Shown here: in pieces, positions 17,972 to 26,789 of the stretch
Position numbering within the stretch: position 1 is the stretch's first letter
Layout of the letters: each line of letters begins with the position of its first letter
Origin: Scatosoma sp045533485
Lineage (GTDB): Bacteria; Bacillota; Clostridia; Christensenellales; Borkfalkiaceae
DNA length: 64,000 nucleotides
Reading direction: 5' to 3'
Assembly (NCBI GenBank): GCA_045533485.1
Contig: JAZSHX010000009.1
Coordinates: 1-64,000 of the forward strand
Notes under the pieces: generated by a model
The model's database searches: none
The model's input: the letters and a program-made list of their open reading frames with translations, nothing else
What the model was told of the DNA's origin: nothing
Translations under genes and position numbers: made by a program

Positions 17972-19708
17972 TTATTTTACGTCAATTTTAACGCCCGAAA
18001 ACGTTTGCTTAATGCTTTCGATATCCCTTGCAATGCCGTCCGTGGGCTTGCCTTTCATACGCACCGCAAAACCGTCTTCGTCAATCCCGATTGCTGCAAA
18101 TGCGTCTTTAATGAGCGTATAATGTTGCTCCTTGGTAAGAGAACGGTAAATGGTGTCGCTGGTCGTATACAAAACGAACACACCGTCTTCATATGCACTT
18201 TCCAAATCCATACAAATGGTGAACAGTACGCCGTTTTTCCCCGTTCTTCTCAAACTGCGCATAAACGTACCAAAGGTCATTTTCGCATCGCCGTTCACCG
18301 CAGGTTTCAACGGTCTTTCTTCCTTTTGCACGGGCTTTTGCGGCAACATTTCCGCATCGAAATACACGTTGCCGCCCGTTTCCGCTTCATCGGGGGGCGC
18401 TTCCATTTCCGGCGGCGCATCTTCTTCTGCAATCGGCGGCGTTGCAAGCGTTTGTTCCTGCATAGGCGCAACCGCAGGCGCGCTTGCAGGCGCGTCCGTG
18501 GGCGCATTCATCGCACCCCTGCCCCCGTCCTTTTGCAGTTTCGGAGAAGAAAAATCCCCTTCGTCTAAACGTTTTTCCAGCGCTTGAATACGCGCAATCA
18601 ATGCTTCCACATCGTAATCCGTTTGCGGCATACTTACTTTCATCACCGCTGTTTCAAACACAATTCTCGGCGACGCGGTATATTTGAGCGTTTGCTCGGC
18701 CGTAGCAAAAATCTCCGCCGCGCGCAAAAGCGTATGCCCATCTACTGCGCGCGCACAACGCTCTACAAGCGCGTACGACGCGTCGGGTAAAGCCAAAATG
18801 TTTTTCCCGTCACGGCAGGTTTTCGCTACCGTGCAGGCGTTGATAAAATTCATCACGTCCTTGACAAGCGTGCCTACGCCCTTGCCCGCGGACAAAAACT
18901 GCTCCGCATACGAAAACGCCTTACCCGTATCCCCCGTCAGCATCGCTTCGCCAAACGCCGCAATACCGGCAAAATCCGCACTGCCAAGCACGGACGTCAC
19001 GTCATCGTAGGTAAGCTTTCCGCCTGCATACGAAACACAGGTGTCGGCAATAGAGAGCATATCGCGGACGCTACCTGCGCCTGCGCGCGCAATTGCCGCA
19101 ATCGCTTGTTTTTCATACGTTTTCCCGATACTGTCCAAAACAAATTGCAATCTTTCTTCCAAATCCGCTTGGGGTATCAGCTTAAAATCAAAGCGCATAC
19201 AACGGCTTAAAATGGTCGCCGGAATTTTCGCTGCTTCCGTCGTTGCCAAAATAAAAACGGCGTGCGCGGGCGGTTCTTCCAGCGTTTTCAAAAGCGCGTT
19301 GAACGCCCCCGTCGAAAGCATGTGCACTTCGTCGATGATATACACCTTGTATTTACCTGCCACGGGCGGATATTGCACCTTTTCGCGCAAATCACGCATT
19401 TCGTCCACACCGTTGTTGGACGCCGCGTCGATTTCCGATATATCCAAGTTAGACGGATCGGCAAGCGCTTTGCACGCTTCGCACTTTCCGCAAGGCGAAC
19501 CGTCTATCGGTGCTTGACAGTTAATAGACGCCGCAAAAATTTTCGCTATGCTCGTCTTACCCGTACCGCGCGGTCCGCAAAACAAATACGCATGCCCCAC
19601 ACGGCCCGTCGCGATTTGATTTTTCAATACGGTTACGATATGTTCCTGCCTCACCACTTCGTTCAAGGTCGTGGGGCGGAATGCACGATAAAGCGCCAAA
19701 TATGCCAT
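17972..19708 (-). CDS. dnaX: DNA polymerase III subunit gamma/tau
   Basis: The clamp-loader ATPase. The opening MAYLALYRAFRPTTLNEVVR is diagnostic. Walker A GPRGTGKTS is at 45-53, a four-Cys zinc module follows (CQAPIDGSPCGKCEACKAL), then the DEVHMLS Walker B and sensor motifs. Domain III ends near residue 370; a Pro/Ala/Glu-rich linker and a C-terminal domain with FGTFMRSLRRTGKNGVLF complete it. No slippery frameshift signal was noticed. First gene of the dnaX-ybaB-recR operon. Confidence 0.95.
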   Translation of the reverse strand: MAYLALYRAFRPTTLNEVVRQEHIVTVLKNQIATGRVGHAYLFCGPRGTGKTSIAKIFAASINCQAPIDGSPCGKCEACKALADPSNLDISEIDAASNNGVDEMRDLREKVQYPPVAGKYKVYIIDEVHMLSTGAFNALLKTLEEPPAHAVFILATTEAAKIPATILSRCMRFDFKLIPQADLEERLQFVLDSIGKTYEKQAIAAIARAGAGSVRDMLSIADTCVSYAGGKLTYDDVTSVLGSADFAGIAAFGEAMLTGDTGKAFSYAEQFLSAGKGVGTLVKDVMNFINACTVAKTCRDGKNILALPDASYALVERCARAVDGHTLLRAAEIFATAEQTLKYTASPRIVFETAVMKVSMPQTDYDVEALIARIQALEKRLDEGDFSSPKLQKDGGRGAMNAPTDAPASAPAVAPMQEQTLATPPIAEEDAPPEMEAPPDEAETGGNVYFDAEMLPQKPVQKEERPLKPAVNGDAKMTFGTFMRSLRRTGKNGVLFTICMDLESAYEDGVFVLYTTSDTIYRSLTKEQHYTLIKDAFAAIGIDEDGFAVRMKGKPTDGIARDIESIKQTFSGVKIDVK

Positions 19709-19725
19709 ATCTTTCTCCTTCGTTT

Positions 19726-20304
19726 TTATTTTCTCAAAATTTGCAATTTCTTTTTGCTTCTTTGAATGGCGTTGTCTATGCTCTTGGTAGATTTCCCCAG
19801 CATTTCGCTTATTTCAAAAGTCGTTAATCCATCCGTGTACATAACGATAATTTTGAACTCAAAATCGGACAGTATTTTGCTTATTTTTTGATTGAACTCC
19901 CGTTTTTCATCGTTCAAAATCATCCAGTCTTCGGGGCTGGGAGCGACGGCCTGCAAATCTGGCGAAAGCGTACTTACAACGCTAAGCAACGGCTCGTTTT
20001 TCTTTGCCGACGCGCTTTTCACTGCGTCCAAAATACGCCTGTGTATGCACAAATACGCGAACGTTTTGAAGCTGCATTTTTTGCTTTCGTCAAATTCTAA
20101 TATCGCTTGATAAAGCCCCATCATACCTTCCTGCGCCAAATCGTCCGTATCTCCCCCTACAAGGAAAAACCGACGGGATAAGCTGCGCACCAAATTGCCG
20201 TATCTGGCAAACAACACTTCTACAATTTTTTGATCGCCGTCCTTAAACAACGCAATCAACTGTTCGTCGGAACGCGTGTCGTTATTTATTTGTGTTTTGG
20301 ACAT
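19726..20304 (-). CDS. sigH: RNA polymerase sigma factor, SigH-like
   Basis: A 192-residue sigma-70 family factor with region 2 (VRSLSRRFFLVGGDTDDLAQEGMMGLYQAI, FKTFAYLCIHRRILDAV) and a region 4 helix-turn-helix at the C-terminus (DGLTTFEISEMLGKSTKSIDNAIQRSKKKL). The place directly downstream of mrnC and rlmB is the same as for Bacillus sigH, the early stationary-phase and sporulation sigma factor. The ATG has an AAGGGGG site. The symbol rests on both family and synteny. Confidence 0.88.
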   Translation of the reverse strand: MSKTQINNDTRSDEQLIALFKDGDQKIVEVLFARYGNLVRSLSRRFFLVGGDTDDLAQEGMMGLYQAILEFDESKKCSFKTFAYLCIHRRILDAVKSASAKKNEPLLSVVSTLSPDLQAVAPSPEDWMILNDEKREFNQKISKILSDFEFKIIVMYTDGLTTFEISEMLGKSTKSIDNAIQRSKKKLQILRK

Positions 20305-20342
20305 ACCGCATCCCCCTTTTCAACAGTTTTTGCTTTCTTTAC

Positions 20343-21059
20343 TCACAAGCGTTTGCGCAACACTTCGTACGACGCAATCCCAAGCGCAACGGACGCGTTG
20401 AGAGAGTTTACCTTGCCCTGCAAGGGCAAAGACAAAATTTTGTCGCATTTTTCTTTATTCAAACGCTTTACGCCGCTGTCTTCGCCGCCGACGACAAGCG
20501 CCACGTTGCCTTGGAAATCTTCCGCGTAAATATCTTCGCCGCCTGCTTCTAACGCATACACCCAGTAGCCGTTTTTTTGCAACGTTTCAATCGCTTGTCC
20601 AAGGTTGGGCACTTTCGCCACCTTCATATGCTCCGCCGCGCCTGCGGAAATGCGGATAACGCTTTCCGTGACCGACGCACTGCCCGATTTGGGGATAACC
20701 ACGCCGTCCGCGCCAGCACACTCCGCCACACGGATAATGCTGCCCAAATTGTGCACGTCTTCAATACCGTCGCAAAGCACGACAAAACCGCCCTTTTCGC
20801 TTTTCTTTTCCTGCATAATATCGTCCAAATCGAAATATTCGTATTCGGTCGTAAACGCAATCACGCCTTGATGGCGACGGGAAACGCTTTCCTTATCCAG
20901 CACTTGCTTATCGACGAATTGCACGCGAATATTGCGTTTTCTTGCTTCCGCAAAAATCATTTTCGCCGAGCCGTCCGCCCCCTTTTCAATCAAAAGCTTG
21001 TCTATATTTTTTCCCGTTTTTAACAGTTCAATAACGGCGTTTCTGCCTTCCGTTTTCAT
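20343..21059 (-). CDS. rlmB: 23S rRNA 2'-O-methyltransferase, TrmH/SpoU family
   Basis: The N-terminal substrate-binding domain (EGRNAVIELLKTGKNIDKLLI, SVSRRHQGVIAFT) is followed by a SPOUT domain with a trefoil knot: motif 1 NLGSIIRVAECAGADGVVIP, motif 2 LVVGGEDSGVKRL, motif 3 LPLQGKVNSLNASVALGIASYE. The protein of 238 residues methylates a ribose in 23S rRNA (G2251 in E. coli RlmB). It follows mrnC with a 33-base gap, and its ATG has an AAGGAG site. Confidence 0.92.
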   Translation of the reverse strand: MKTEGRNAVIELLKTGKNIDKLLIEKGADGSAKMIFAEARKRNIRVQFVDKQVLDKESVSRRHQGVIAFTTEYEYFDLDDIMQEKKSEKGGFVVLCDGIEDVHNLGSIIRVAECAGADGVVIPKSGSASVTESVIRISAGAAEHMKVAKVPNLGQAIETLQKNGYWVYALEAGGEDIYAEDFQGNVALVVGGEDSGVKRLNKEKCDKILSLPLQGKVNSLNASVALGIASYEVLRKRL

Positions 21060-21092
21060 ATTTTTCTCCTTGTGTAGCTCCCTTTGACTATA

Positions 21093-21518
21093 TTACCTTC
21101 CGCAAGGCTTAAACGCCGTTTGCACGGCTTGCGCGGTGAAAACGCTTTCGTCTATTTGCGCAAGCAACTGCTCCATACGCTCCGTCTGCCCCGTCAAATG
21201 CAAAAAACCAAGCACCGCTTCAAAGCCCGTTGAACGGCTGTACTCCGCCACGCTTGCGTTTTTGCTTTTCGTCGGCTTTTTCGCATTTCTGCCGCGACGA
21301 AAAATCTCTTCTTCGTCCGCCGTGAGCATCGGCAACACTTTTTCCAAAAACGCACTTTGTCCTTGTGCGGAAACAATTTTCGACGCCGCGCGTTGCAAAT
21401 CGGTGGGCTTTGCATCCGCCTTTTCCACCAGCTTTTGCCGAACCCAAAGCGTATACACCGCGTCCCCTAAAAAAGCAAGAACGACGGGATTTTTTTGTTT
21501 CGCCTGCGCAATCGTCAC
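21093..21518 (-). CDS. mrnC: Mini-ribonuclease 3
   Basis: The catalytic domain of RNase III without a double-stranded RNA-binding domain; it trims 23S rRNA ends in Bacillus. VVLAFLGDAVYTLWVRQKLV near residue 12 carries the family Asp, and RGRNAKKPTKSKNASVAEYSRSTGFEAVLGFLHL carries the second acidic site. It starts at GTG 21518 with AAGGAG nine bases upstream. Synteny mrnC-rlmB-sigH equals Bacillus. Confidence 0.92.
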   Translation of the reverse strand: MTIAQAKQKNPVVLAFLGDAVYTLWVRQKLVEKADAKPTDLQRAASKIVSAQGQSAFLEKVLPMLTADEEEIFRRGRNAKKPTKSKNASVAEYSRSTGFEAVLGFLHLTGQTERMEQLLAQIDESVFTAQAVQTAFKPCGR

Positions 21519-21619
21519 AATTTTTTTCTCCTTATCTTGCTACATAAATGTAGCACCGTCTTTTATTATACCACACTTACGAAGAAAAAACAAGCGATTG
21601 CGCGCTTTTGACAAGGATT

Positions 21620-22330
21620 TTATGAAAGAGTTTGCGCAAGATACGCCACCACCCCCGTAGCAATCGCCAAAACAATTTCCTGTCGAAAGGCCGATTGCTG
21701 CAACAGCGCTTCGTCTTGCGCGTTCGATAAAAAACCGCATTCGACGATAACGGAAGGATTCGGCGAACAGGTCAGCATAAAATAATCGGCAGCTTTGCTT
21801 ACTCTTGCTTTCACGCCGCGGTTTTCGTACACCTTATTGAGCGGCGCTTGCAACGCGTCGGCAAACACCGCGCCCTGTGCGTTGTCTTTTAAGTAAAAAA
21901 CCTGCGCGCCCCTTGTACCGCTTGTGGGATAAAAATTTTGGTGCACGGAAATCACCAAATCGGGGTTGCTTTTTTCAATAATTTCCTTGCGCTTTTGCAT
22001 ATCGCGCTTTTTGAACCCTTTGGACGGCAAGCCGTATAACCCTGCCTGCGTTTTTCTGGTCAGCACCGTTTGAAACCCCATTTCTTCCAGCTGATAAGCA
22101 AGCTGTTGCGTATAAAGCAGGTTCAAATCACTTTCTTTCACTTTACTCTTTTTTCCCACCACGCCGCCGTCTTTTCCACCGTGCCCTGCGTCCAAAACGA
22201 TTGTAATTTGCGCGGAGCTTTCCCCAAAAACCGTTTGCGGCGAAGTCAACGCGCGCACGCACAAGCCGATTGCCAAGCAAAAAAAAGTAAACACCGTCGC
22301 CATAGCGACAAAAACACCTTTATTTTTCAT
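21620..22330 (-). CDS. cwlD: N-acetylmuramoyl-L-alanine amidase, CwlD type
   Basis: An N-terminal membrane anchor (FVAMATVFTFFCLAIGLCV) is followed by an amidase_3 domain. Zinc ligands are in VLDAGHGGKDGG, the Glu after YTQQLAYQLEE and DLVISVHQNF, with the catalytic Glu in PSVIVECGFLSNAQDEALL. CwlD makes muramic-delta-lactam in the spore cortex. ATG 22330 gives the usual short leader. A GTG at 22375 would add 15 residues and is preceded by a copy of the GGGGCAGG motif, so the start is not settled. Confidence 0.85.
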   Translation of the reverse strand: MKNKGVFVAMATVFTFFCLAIGLCVRALTSPQTVFGESSAQITIVLDAGHGGKDGGVVGKKSKVKESDLNLLYTQQLAYQLEEMGFQTVLTRKTQAGLYGLPSKGFKKRDMQKRKEIIEKSNPDLVISVHQNFYPTSGTRGAQVFYLKDNAQGAVFADALQAPLNKVYENRGVKARVSKAADYFMLTCSPNPSVIVECGFLSNAQDEALLQQSAFRQEIVLAIATGVVAYLAQTLS

Positions 22331-22375
22331 ACCCTTATCGTATGTTTTCAGCGCGTAAAATATGCTTTTTGGCAC

Positions 22376-22398
22376 TTCAACGCGTACCTGCCCCTATG
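22376..22398. repeat. Dispersed TACCTGCCCC motif copy
   Basis: TTCAACGCGTACCTGCCCC at 22376-22394. It matches the copy at 60943 in 18 of 19 positions and sits just upstream of cwlD. Confidence 0.65.
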
Positions 22399-22469
22399 CT
22401 TTTACAAAAAACGTTTCGACAAGCGTCGGCTTTATTCGTCGTTTTTTTACAAATTCCGCACTTTATATT

Positions 22470-22486
22470 TTGTTATAATGAACGCA
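22470..22486 (+). promoter_or_regulatory. Extended -10 promoter giving a probable leaderless mRNA
   Basis: TGT-TATAAT (TATAAT at 22474-22479) is an extended -10 box. The start codon of the next gene is at 22486, where transcription should begin; there is no -35 match and no ribosome binding site. Confidence 0.5.
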
Positions 22487-22785
22487 TGTATACGCTTATT
22501 TTTTATCGCTTACTTATTGCGCAAACAACGCTTGGTATCGTATGCGCCGCTTTGCTTTTCGTTTTATGCTTTTCTTTGGTACACCTTGCGCGGCTTGTAA
22601 AATTCGGCTGGAAATACCAAACGGAGCATCAAGCCAAACCATCAAAGGAACAAACAGAGCAAAAAACCGTACAAGAACCGCCAAAGCAGGAACAAAAAAC
22701 GCCTGCGCCCGTATATTATATCGTGGAGCGCAAGCGTAGGAGCAAAACCAGCTACACCGAACCCAAACAAATACGTTTTAAGTGA
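22486..22785 (+). CDS. Small membrane protein of unknown function (99 aa)
   Basis: I do not recognise the family. Residues about 4-36 are one long hydrophobic helix (YRLLIAQTTLGIVCAALLF onward). The rest is a cytoplasm-like tail rich in Lys, Glu, Gln and Pro, ending in VYYIVERKRRSKTSYTEPK. The ATG at 22486 follows the -10 box so closely that the message is probably leaderless. An upstream in-frame extension to 22342 lies outside any signal and is not used. It ends at a bidirectional terminator shared with rsfS. Confidence 0.55.
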   Translation: MYTLIFYRLLIAQTTLGIVCAALLFVLCFSLVHLARLVKFGWKYQTEHQAKPSKEQTEQKTVQEPPKQEQKTPAPVYYIVERKRRSKTSYTEPKQIRFK

Positions 22786-22825
22786 AAAAACCGCCAAGCA
22801 CGCTATTCGTGCTTGGCGGTTGGTT
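22785..22825. terminator. Bidirectional terminator
   Basis: The perfect 12-bp stem CCGCCAAGCACG/CGTGCTTGGCGG at 22791-22819 is flanked by T-rich tracts on both strands, between the convergent 99-aa gene and rsfS. Confidence 0.88.
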
Positions 22826-22840
22826 ATTTTACAAACGCAC

Positions 22841-23218
22841 TTATTCAAAATCGCCCGTTTCTTCGTTGAATTTTTGCAAATTTTCACCGCTGTTCCAAAG
22901 GCGCTCCAAATGATAGAAAAGACGCGTTTCGTCGTTAAAAATATGCACGATTACGTCCGCGTAATCGATTACCGCCCAACGCCCGTCGCGCACGCCTTCG
23001 GTACGCGTAGGCACAATGGCAAACTCCCGTTCTACAAGCTCTTCCACTCTCTCGCCCATCGCGCGGATTTGCGGTGCGTTTGAACCGCTTGCGATGATAA
23101 AATAATCGCACAAATCCGTCTTTTCGCGCACGTACAGCGATACGATATCTTTACCGCGTTTATCCGCCAGCGCCTTGCATATTGCAAGCGCAAGTTGTTT
23201 ACTGCTCACTTCACTCAT
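22841..23218 (-). CDS. rsfS: Ribosome silencing factor RsfS
   Basis: Binds ribosomal protein L14 and prevents subunit joining in poor growth. The 125-residue sequence has VREKTDLCDYFIIASGSNAPQI, EGVRDGRWAVIDYADVIVHIF and the Arg-Tyr-like end ETRLFYHLERLWNS typical of the family. The ATG has an AAAGGAG site. It overlaps the end of the nadD-yqeK gene by eight bases, the usual nadD-yqeK-rsfS order. Confidence 0.94.
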   Translation of the reverse strand: MSEVSSKQLALAICKALADKRGKDIVSLYVREKTDLCDYFIIASGSNAPQIRAMGERVEELVEREFAIVPTRTEGVRDGRWAVIDYADVIVHIFNDETRLFYHLERLWNSGENLQKFNEETGDFE

Positions 23219-24395
23219 TGTCTATTTTCTCCTTTTTCGTAAGTTGTTGATAATATTGTAAAGCGTCCAAGGTCAACGGATACACCGTTTGCCCTATACG
23301 ACGCAAAAACACTGCCGTTTGTTCCAAAGCCAGCAATAAACAAGCGTCCAAAGCCGTCTCTTTATCACCCTGCGCCGACCAAAACGCTTCGCGGATACTT
23401 TCCACCACGTCGTAACTGCGCTCTTCTTCCACCATATCGGCAAGGAAAATGAGTTTTTCAAGCGCCGACATATGCGGCCGACCGCTGGTGTGATAGCGCA
23501 CGGCGTTCAAAATATCTTCGTCCGCCACGCCAAACTGCGTTTGCGCCAAGTATGCGCCCGTAAATTGATGCACGACCTGCGCAGGCACTTCGCCAAATTC
23601 GCTTGGCAATACAAACCCCTGTAACAGTGCGCTTTCCGTTTCCACGTTTTTTCCGCAGTCGTGAAAAAGTGCCGCGGCAATCGCCTGTTTTTCGTTCATA
23701 CGCAGCTGACCTGCTTTTTTCGCCGCCACTTCCGCTACGCGCAAGCTGTGCGCTCTTCTTTGCGGTTTTTCCAGCGCCAACGCTTGCACTGCGTTTTCTA
23801 TCGCGTACAAGCCGTGCGCTTGTATATACGCCTGCACGCTTTCGCCGACCAAGTGCGCCACGCTCTCCCCAGCGGCGGCAAGTACGCGGATTTTCGTGGA
23901 AGAAACATCCTTGCCCTGATAGGAAAGCACGGTAAACTGCCGCCCGAAACGCTTATAAAACGCTTGTTGTTCCGCTTGCAGCCAGTCCTTTTGTTCGTTT
24001 CTTGCGCACACGACCAGCGTGACGGTATCTAAAATTTTTTCGGGGTGTTTCCAAGTGGGAAAATCGCGCAGCATATCCGTGCCGACCAGCCAAAACAACT
24101 GTGCCGACGGATACTGCTCCTTAAAATGTTGACAGGTTAGATAGGTATAGCTTGTCCCCTTTTGTGCAATTTCAAAATCGCAAACTTCCGCATTCTTCAC
24201 GTCCGCAAACGCCAAACGGCACATTTGCAAACGGTGGTTATCATCCGTCAACGCCTTATACGGCTTGTGCGGCGGCGCATAGGCAGGCATAATCAACAAC
24301 CTATCCAGCCCAAGCTCCGCAATCGCCGCTTGCGCCAAATGAATATGCTCCTTATGCACGGGATCAAACGATCCGCCGAAAATACCTATCTTCAT
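23211..24395 (-). CDS. Fused NadD (nicotinate-nucleotide adenylyltransferase) and YqeK HD hydrolase
   Basis: Residues 1 to about 197 are NadD: GGSFDPVHKEH at 7-17 holds the HxGH-like site and VSSTKIR near 164-170 the second nucleotide motif; it makes nicotinate adenine dinucleotide from NaMN and ATP. Residues about 200-385 are a YqeK HD domain: RRAHSLRV with His216, LFHDCGK with His245-Asp246, VRYHTSGRP and FLADMVEEER; YqeK proteins hydrolyse symmetrical diadenosine tetraphosphate. In Bacillus these are two adjacent genes. Here one 394-aa frame reads through without a stop. Confidence 0.93.
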   Translation of the reverse strand: MKIGIFGGSFDPVHKEHIHLAQAAIAELGLDRLLIMPAYAPPHKPYKALTDDNHRLQMCRLAFADVKNAEVCDFEIAQKGTSYTYLTCQHFKEQYPSAQLFWLVGTDMLRDFPTWKHPEKILDTVTLVVCARNEQKDWLQAEQQAFYKRFGRQFTVLSYQGKDVSSTKIRVLAAAGESVAHLVGESVQAYIQAHGLYAIENAVQALALEKPQRRAHSLRVAEVAAKKAGQLRMNEKQAIAAALFHDCGKNVETESALLQGFVLPSEFGEVPAQVVHQFTGAYLAQTQFGVADEDILNAVRYHTSGRPHMSALEKLIFLADMVEEERSYDVVESIREAFWSAQGDKETALDACLLLALEQTAVFLRRIGQTVYPLTLDALQYYQQLTKKEKIDNE

Positions 24396-24502
24396 TTGCT
24401 CTTCCTTTCGTCTCGCGCATTTTTAGCGCTTTTGTACATTATACTATATATTTTGATTTTTTTCAAGTCTAAAATACATAAAAAACGGCAAAAATAACGA
24501 TT

Positions 24503-25261
24503 ATGAACAAATCCGCTTTTATTTCCGACGTATTATTCACGCTTTTTTCTGCTTTTTTGCTTACCTTGTGTATTTTTCGCTACGTAGGCGTGCCGCTTAT
24601 CACTGCCTTGATTTTGAGCGCCGTGTGCGGCGTACTTTGTGCCTGCGCCATCGGCGCGTATTTACAAAGCAAGCGCAAAACTTCCCTTTTACGGCGTTCG
24701 GAAACGGCGTTGCAGGAAAAATTACATCTACACCTTTGTTTGCTTTCCATAGAAAAAGTACGTGATATTTTCTACGACGCCTTTTTACAAAATCCCGAAA
24801 TGCAGGATGCGCAAAAGCAGGGCAAAAACCGTATAGAAACCGCCAACGAATTGTATTTTTTCTTGGTGCGCTTTGCATCTATAAACGCAGACGACGTAGC
24901 AAAAATCGCACGCTTTCCAAGCAATAAAAATAAGGTGCTTGTTTGCCTGCAAATGGAAGAAAACGCCTTTGCACTTTGCCACCGTTTAGGCATAAAGCCG
25001 CAAACGGGCGCGTGGGCGTATACTTTTTTGAAAAAGCAGGACGCCTTGCCGCAAACGTATTTAGGCGAAGAAATTGCCGTAGACAAGCGCAAGCGACGCT
25101 TGCGCCTTTGCTTAGCAAAAAACAACGCGCGCCGTTTCATGACCAGCGCGCTGTTTATCCTTGCTCTTTCTCTTTTTACACCCTATTCGCTTTATTATCT
25201 TATTTTTGCTTTTTTCTTGCTTCTCACCGCGGTTTTTATCCGTATTTTCGGTTATTCTTGA
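24503..25261 (+). CDS. Hypothetical four-helix membrane protein (252 aa)
   Basis: No family is recognised. Two hydrophobic helices lie at about residues 8-52 and two at about 213-250. Between them is a soluble middle of about 155 residues with many charged residues, including the Leu-rich helix KLHLHLCLLSIEKVRDIFYDAF and LVCLQMEENAFALCHRLGIK. The layout, soluble domain between paired helices, could suit a membrane-tethered regulator, but nothing supports a specific role. Its 3' end overlaps that of nnr, convergent, by ten bases. Confidence 0.6.
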   Translation: MNKSAFISDVLFTLFSAFLLTLCIFRYVGVPLITALILSAVCGVLCACAIGAYLQSKRKTSLLRRSETALQEKLHLHLCLLSIEKVRDIFYDAFLQNPEMQDAQKQGKNRIETANELYFFLVRFASINADDVAKIARFPSNKNKVLVCLQMEENAFALCHRLGIKPQTGAWAYTFLKKQDALPQTYLGEEIAVDKRKRRLRLCLAKNNARRFMTSALFILALSLFTPYSLYYLIFAFFLLLTAVFIRIFGYS

Positions 25262-26775
25262 CCTTGCAAATGCAAAAATGCCGCACCCAGGTGTGCAATC
25301 ACGTCGCTTGGCAACATTGCGTATGCACTCAAATGTTTCGCCGCCTTTTCCGCCGCAACGCCGCAAATATACGCACCTAAACATGCGGCATCCACGCACG
25401 ATAAACCGCTTGCCGCAAGCCCCGTAATCACGCCGGCAAGCACGTCGCCGCTGCCGCCTTTTGCCTGTCCAGAAGTGCCGCGCGTTTGTAAATATATGCC
25501 GTTCTTATCCGTAATTGTCGTTACGGCGTTTTTCAAAAGCACCGAAGCGCGGTATTGCTTTGCAAACGGGTGCGCGGCATAAACGCCCTTTTGTAAAATT
25601 TCTTCCACACTGCTCCCCGACAAACGGGAAAATTCTTTGATATGCGGCGTAAACAATAAATCGCATTTCTTTTGCGTTAAAAGTTGTTCCAGCTGCGCTT
25701 TTGGAAGCTGCGCAAGCGCGTTGATAGCGTCTGCATCCAAAATAAGCTTGCCCTTATAATGAGAAATCAGCCACGCCGCACCCCTTTGCACGTCTTCGCT
25801 TACCCCCATACCCATACCGAACGCAACGGCGCTGTATGCCGTCAATTCCTGCAATTTTTCTTCATTAAACTCGTACCTGTCCCCATCGTTTATACTTTTC
25901 AACAACGCTTCGGGAGTCTTCAACATACACGCGGAAAGCAGATTTTTCGGCACGTACAGGGTTGTGTATCCCACCCCCGTCCGCAAACAAGAAGCCGTCG
26001 CAAACAGCGCCGCATGCGACAAATGTGCCGCACCCGAATACTGCAAGCTTCCTGCCACAATCGCCGCTTTTCCAAAGCTTCCTTTGTGCGTATTACGCTT
26101 GCGGTTAGGCAACAATTTCGCCATACCGTCGCGCGTGAGCATTTGCGCGTATTCTTTTTCATCTTTCGGCAAGACAATGCCGATATCCGCGCAAAGCACT
26201 TGCCCTGCGTAATCGATGCCGTCCTGCAAATACACACCCGTTTTGCGTTCGCCTAAACACAAGGTGACGTCCGCTTGCAGCGCGCAATCTTCCACTTTGC
26301 CGTTGTTGCCGTTTACGCCAGACGGAATATCGCACGCCAACACATTCGCGCCGCTATTTTTCACTGCTTCGACAAGATCGTAATTTGAAAACGCGCCGTG
26401 AAACCCCGTACCGAAAATACAATCGATTATCAATGCAAAAACGCGATTTTCGGGAAAAAACGCGTGCGTTACACCGCCTGCCTGTTCCCAAGCTTGATGG
26501 GCGCGCACGCAATCTGCAGAGCGCGGCGCATACACGCTAACGCACTCTACGTTTATGCCGCTCTTCTTCAAAAAACTCGCGCATACGTAGCCGTCGCCGC
26601 CGTTATTCCCTGCGCCGCAAAGGCATAAAATATCACCGTCGCCTGCCAGCGCTTTCGCCGTTTCCGCAAGCGCGAAACCTGCATTTTTCATAAGCACCAC
26701 CGAAGAAACGCCTTGCGACAATATCGTGTACGCGTCCGCTTCGCGCATTTGCTCATTTGTTAAAACCACTTCCAT
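25252..26775 (-). CDS. nnr: Bifunctional NAD(P)H-hydrate epimerase / ADP-dependent dehydratase
   Basis: Repairs hydrated NADH and NADPH. The N-terminal epimerase (YjeF_N) part has LCGAGNNGGDGYVCASFL and the DIPSGVNGNNG segment. The C-terminal dehydratase part has KAAIVAGSLQYSGAAHLS, LDADAINALA, FTPHIKEFSRL and the catalytic GSGDVLAGVITGLAASG. ATG 26775 (MEVVLTNEQMREADAY) is the proper start; the frame stays open for 29 more codons upstream into birA. A copy of the dispersed motif lies in frame at 25870-25884, encoding part of INDGDRYEFN between the two halves. Confidence 0.9.
   Translation of the reverse strand: MEVVLTNEQMREADAYTILSQGVSSVVLMKNAGFALAETAKALAGDGDILCLCGAGNNGGDGYVCASFLKKSGINVECVSVYAPRSADCVRAHQAWEQAGGVTHAFFPENRVFALIIDCIFGTGFHGAFSNYDLVEAVKNSGANVLACDIPSGVNGNNGKVEDCALQADVTLCLGERKTGVYLQDGIDYAGQVLCADIGIVLPKDEKEYAQMLTRDGMAKLLPNRKRNTHKGSFGKAAIVAGSLQYSGAAHLSHAALFATASCLRTGVGYTTLYVPKNLLSACMLKTPEALLKSINDGDRYEFNEEKLQELTAYSAVAFGMGMGVSEDVQRGAAWLISHYKGKLILDADAINALAQLPKAQLEQLLTQKKCDLLFTPHIKEFSRLSGSSVEEILQKGVYAAHPFAKQYRASVLLKNAVTTITDKNGIYLQTRGTSGQAKGGSGDVLAGVITGLAASGLSCVDAACLGAYICGVAAEKAAKHLSAYAMLPSDVIAHLGAAFLHLQGQE
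25870..25884. repeat. Dispersed TACCTGYCCC motif copy inside nnr
   Basis: CTCGTACCTGTCCCC matches the copy before spoVAC at all 15 positions. Here it is translated in frame in a loop of Nnr. Confidence 0.5.
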
Positions 26776-26789
26776 TTGTATAAACCCCG

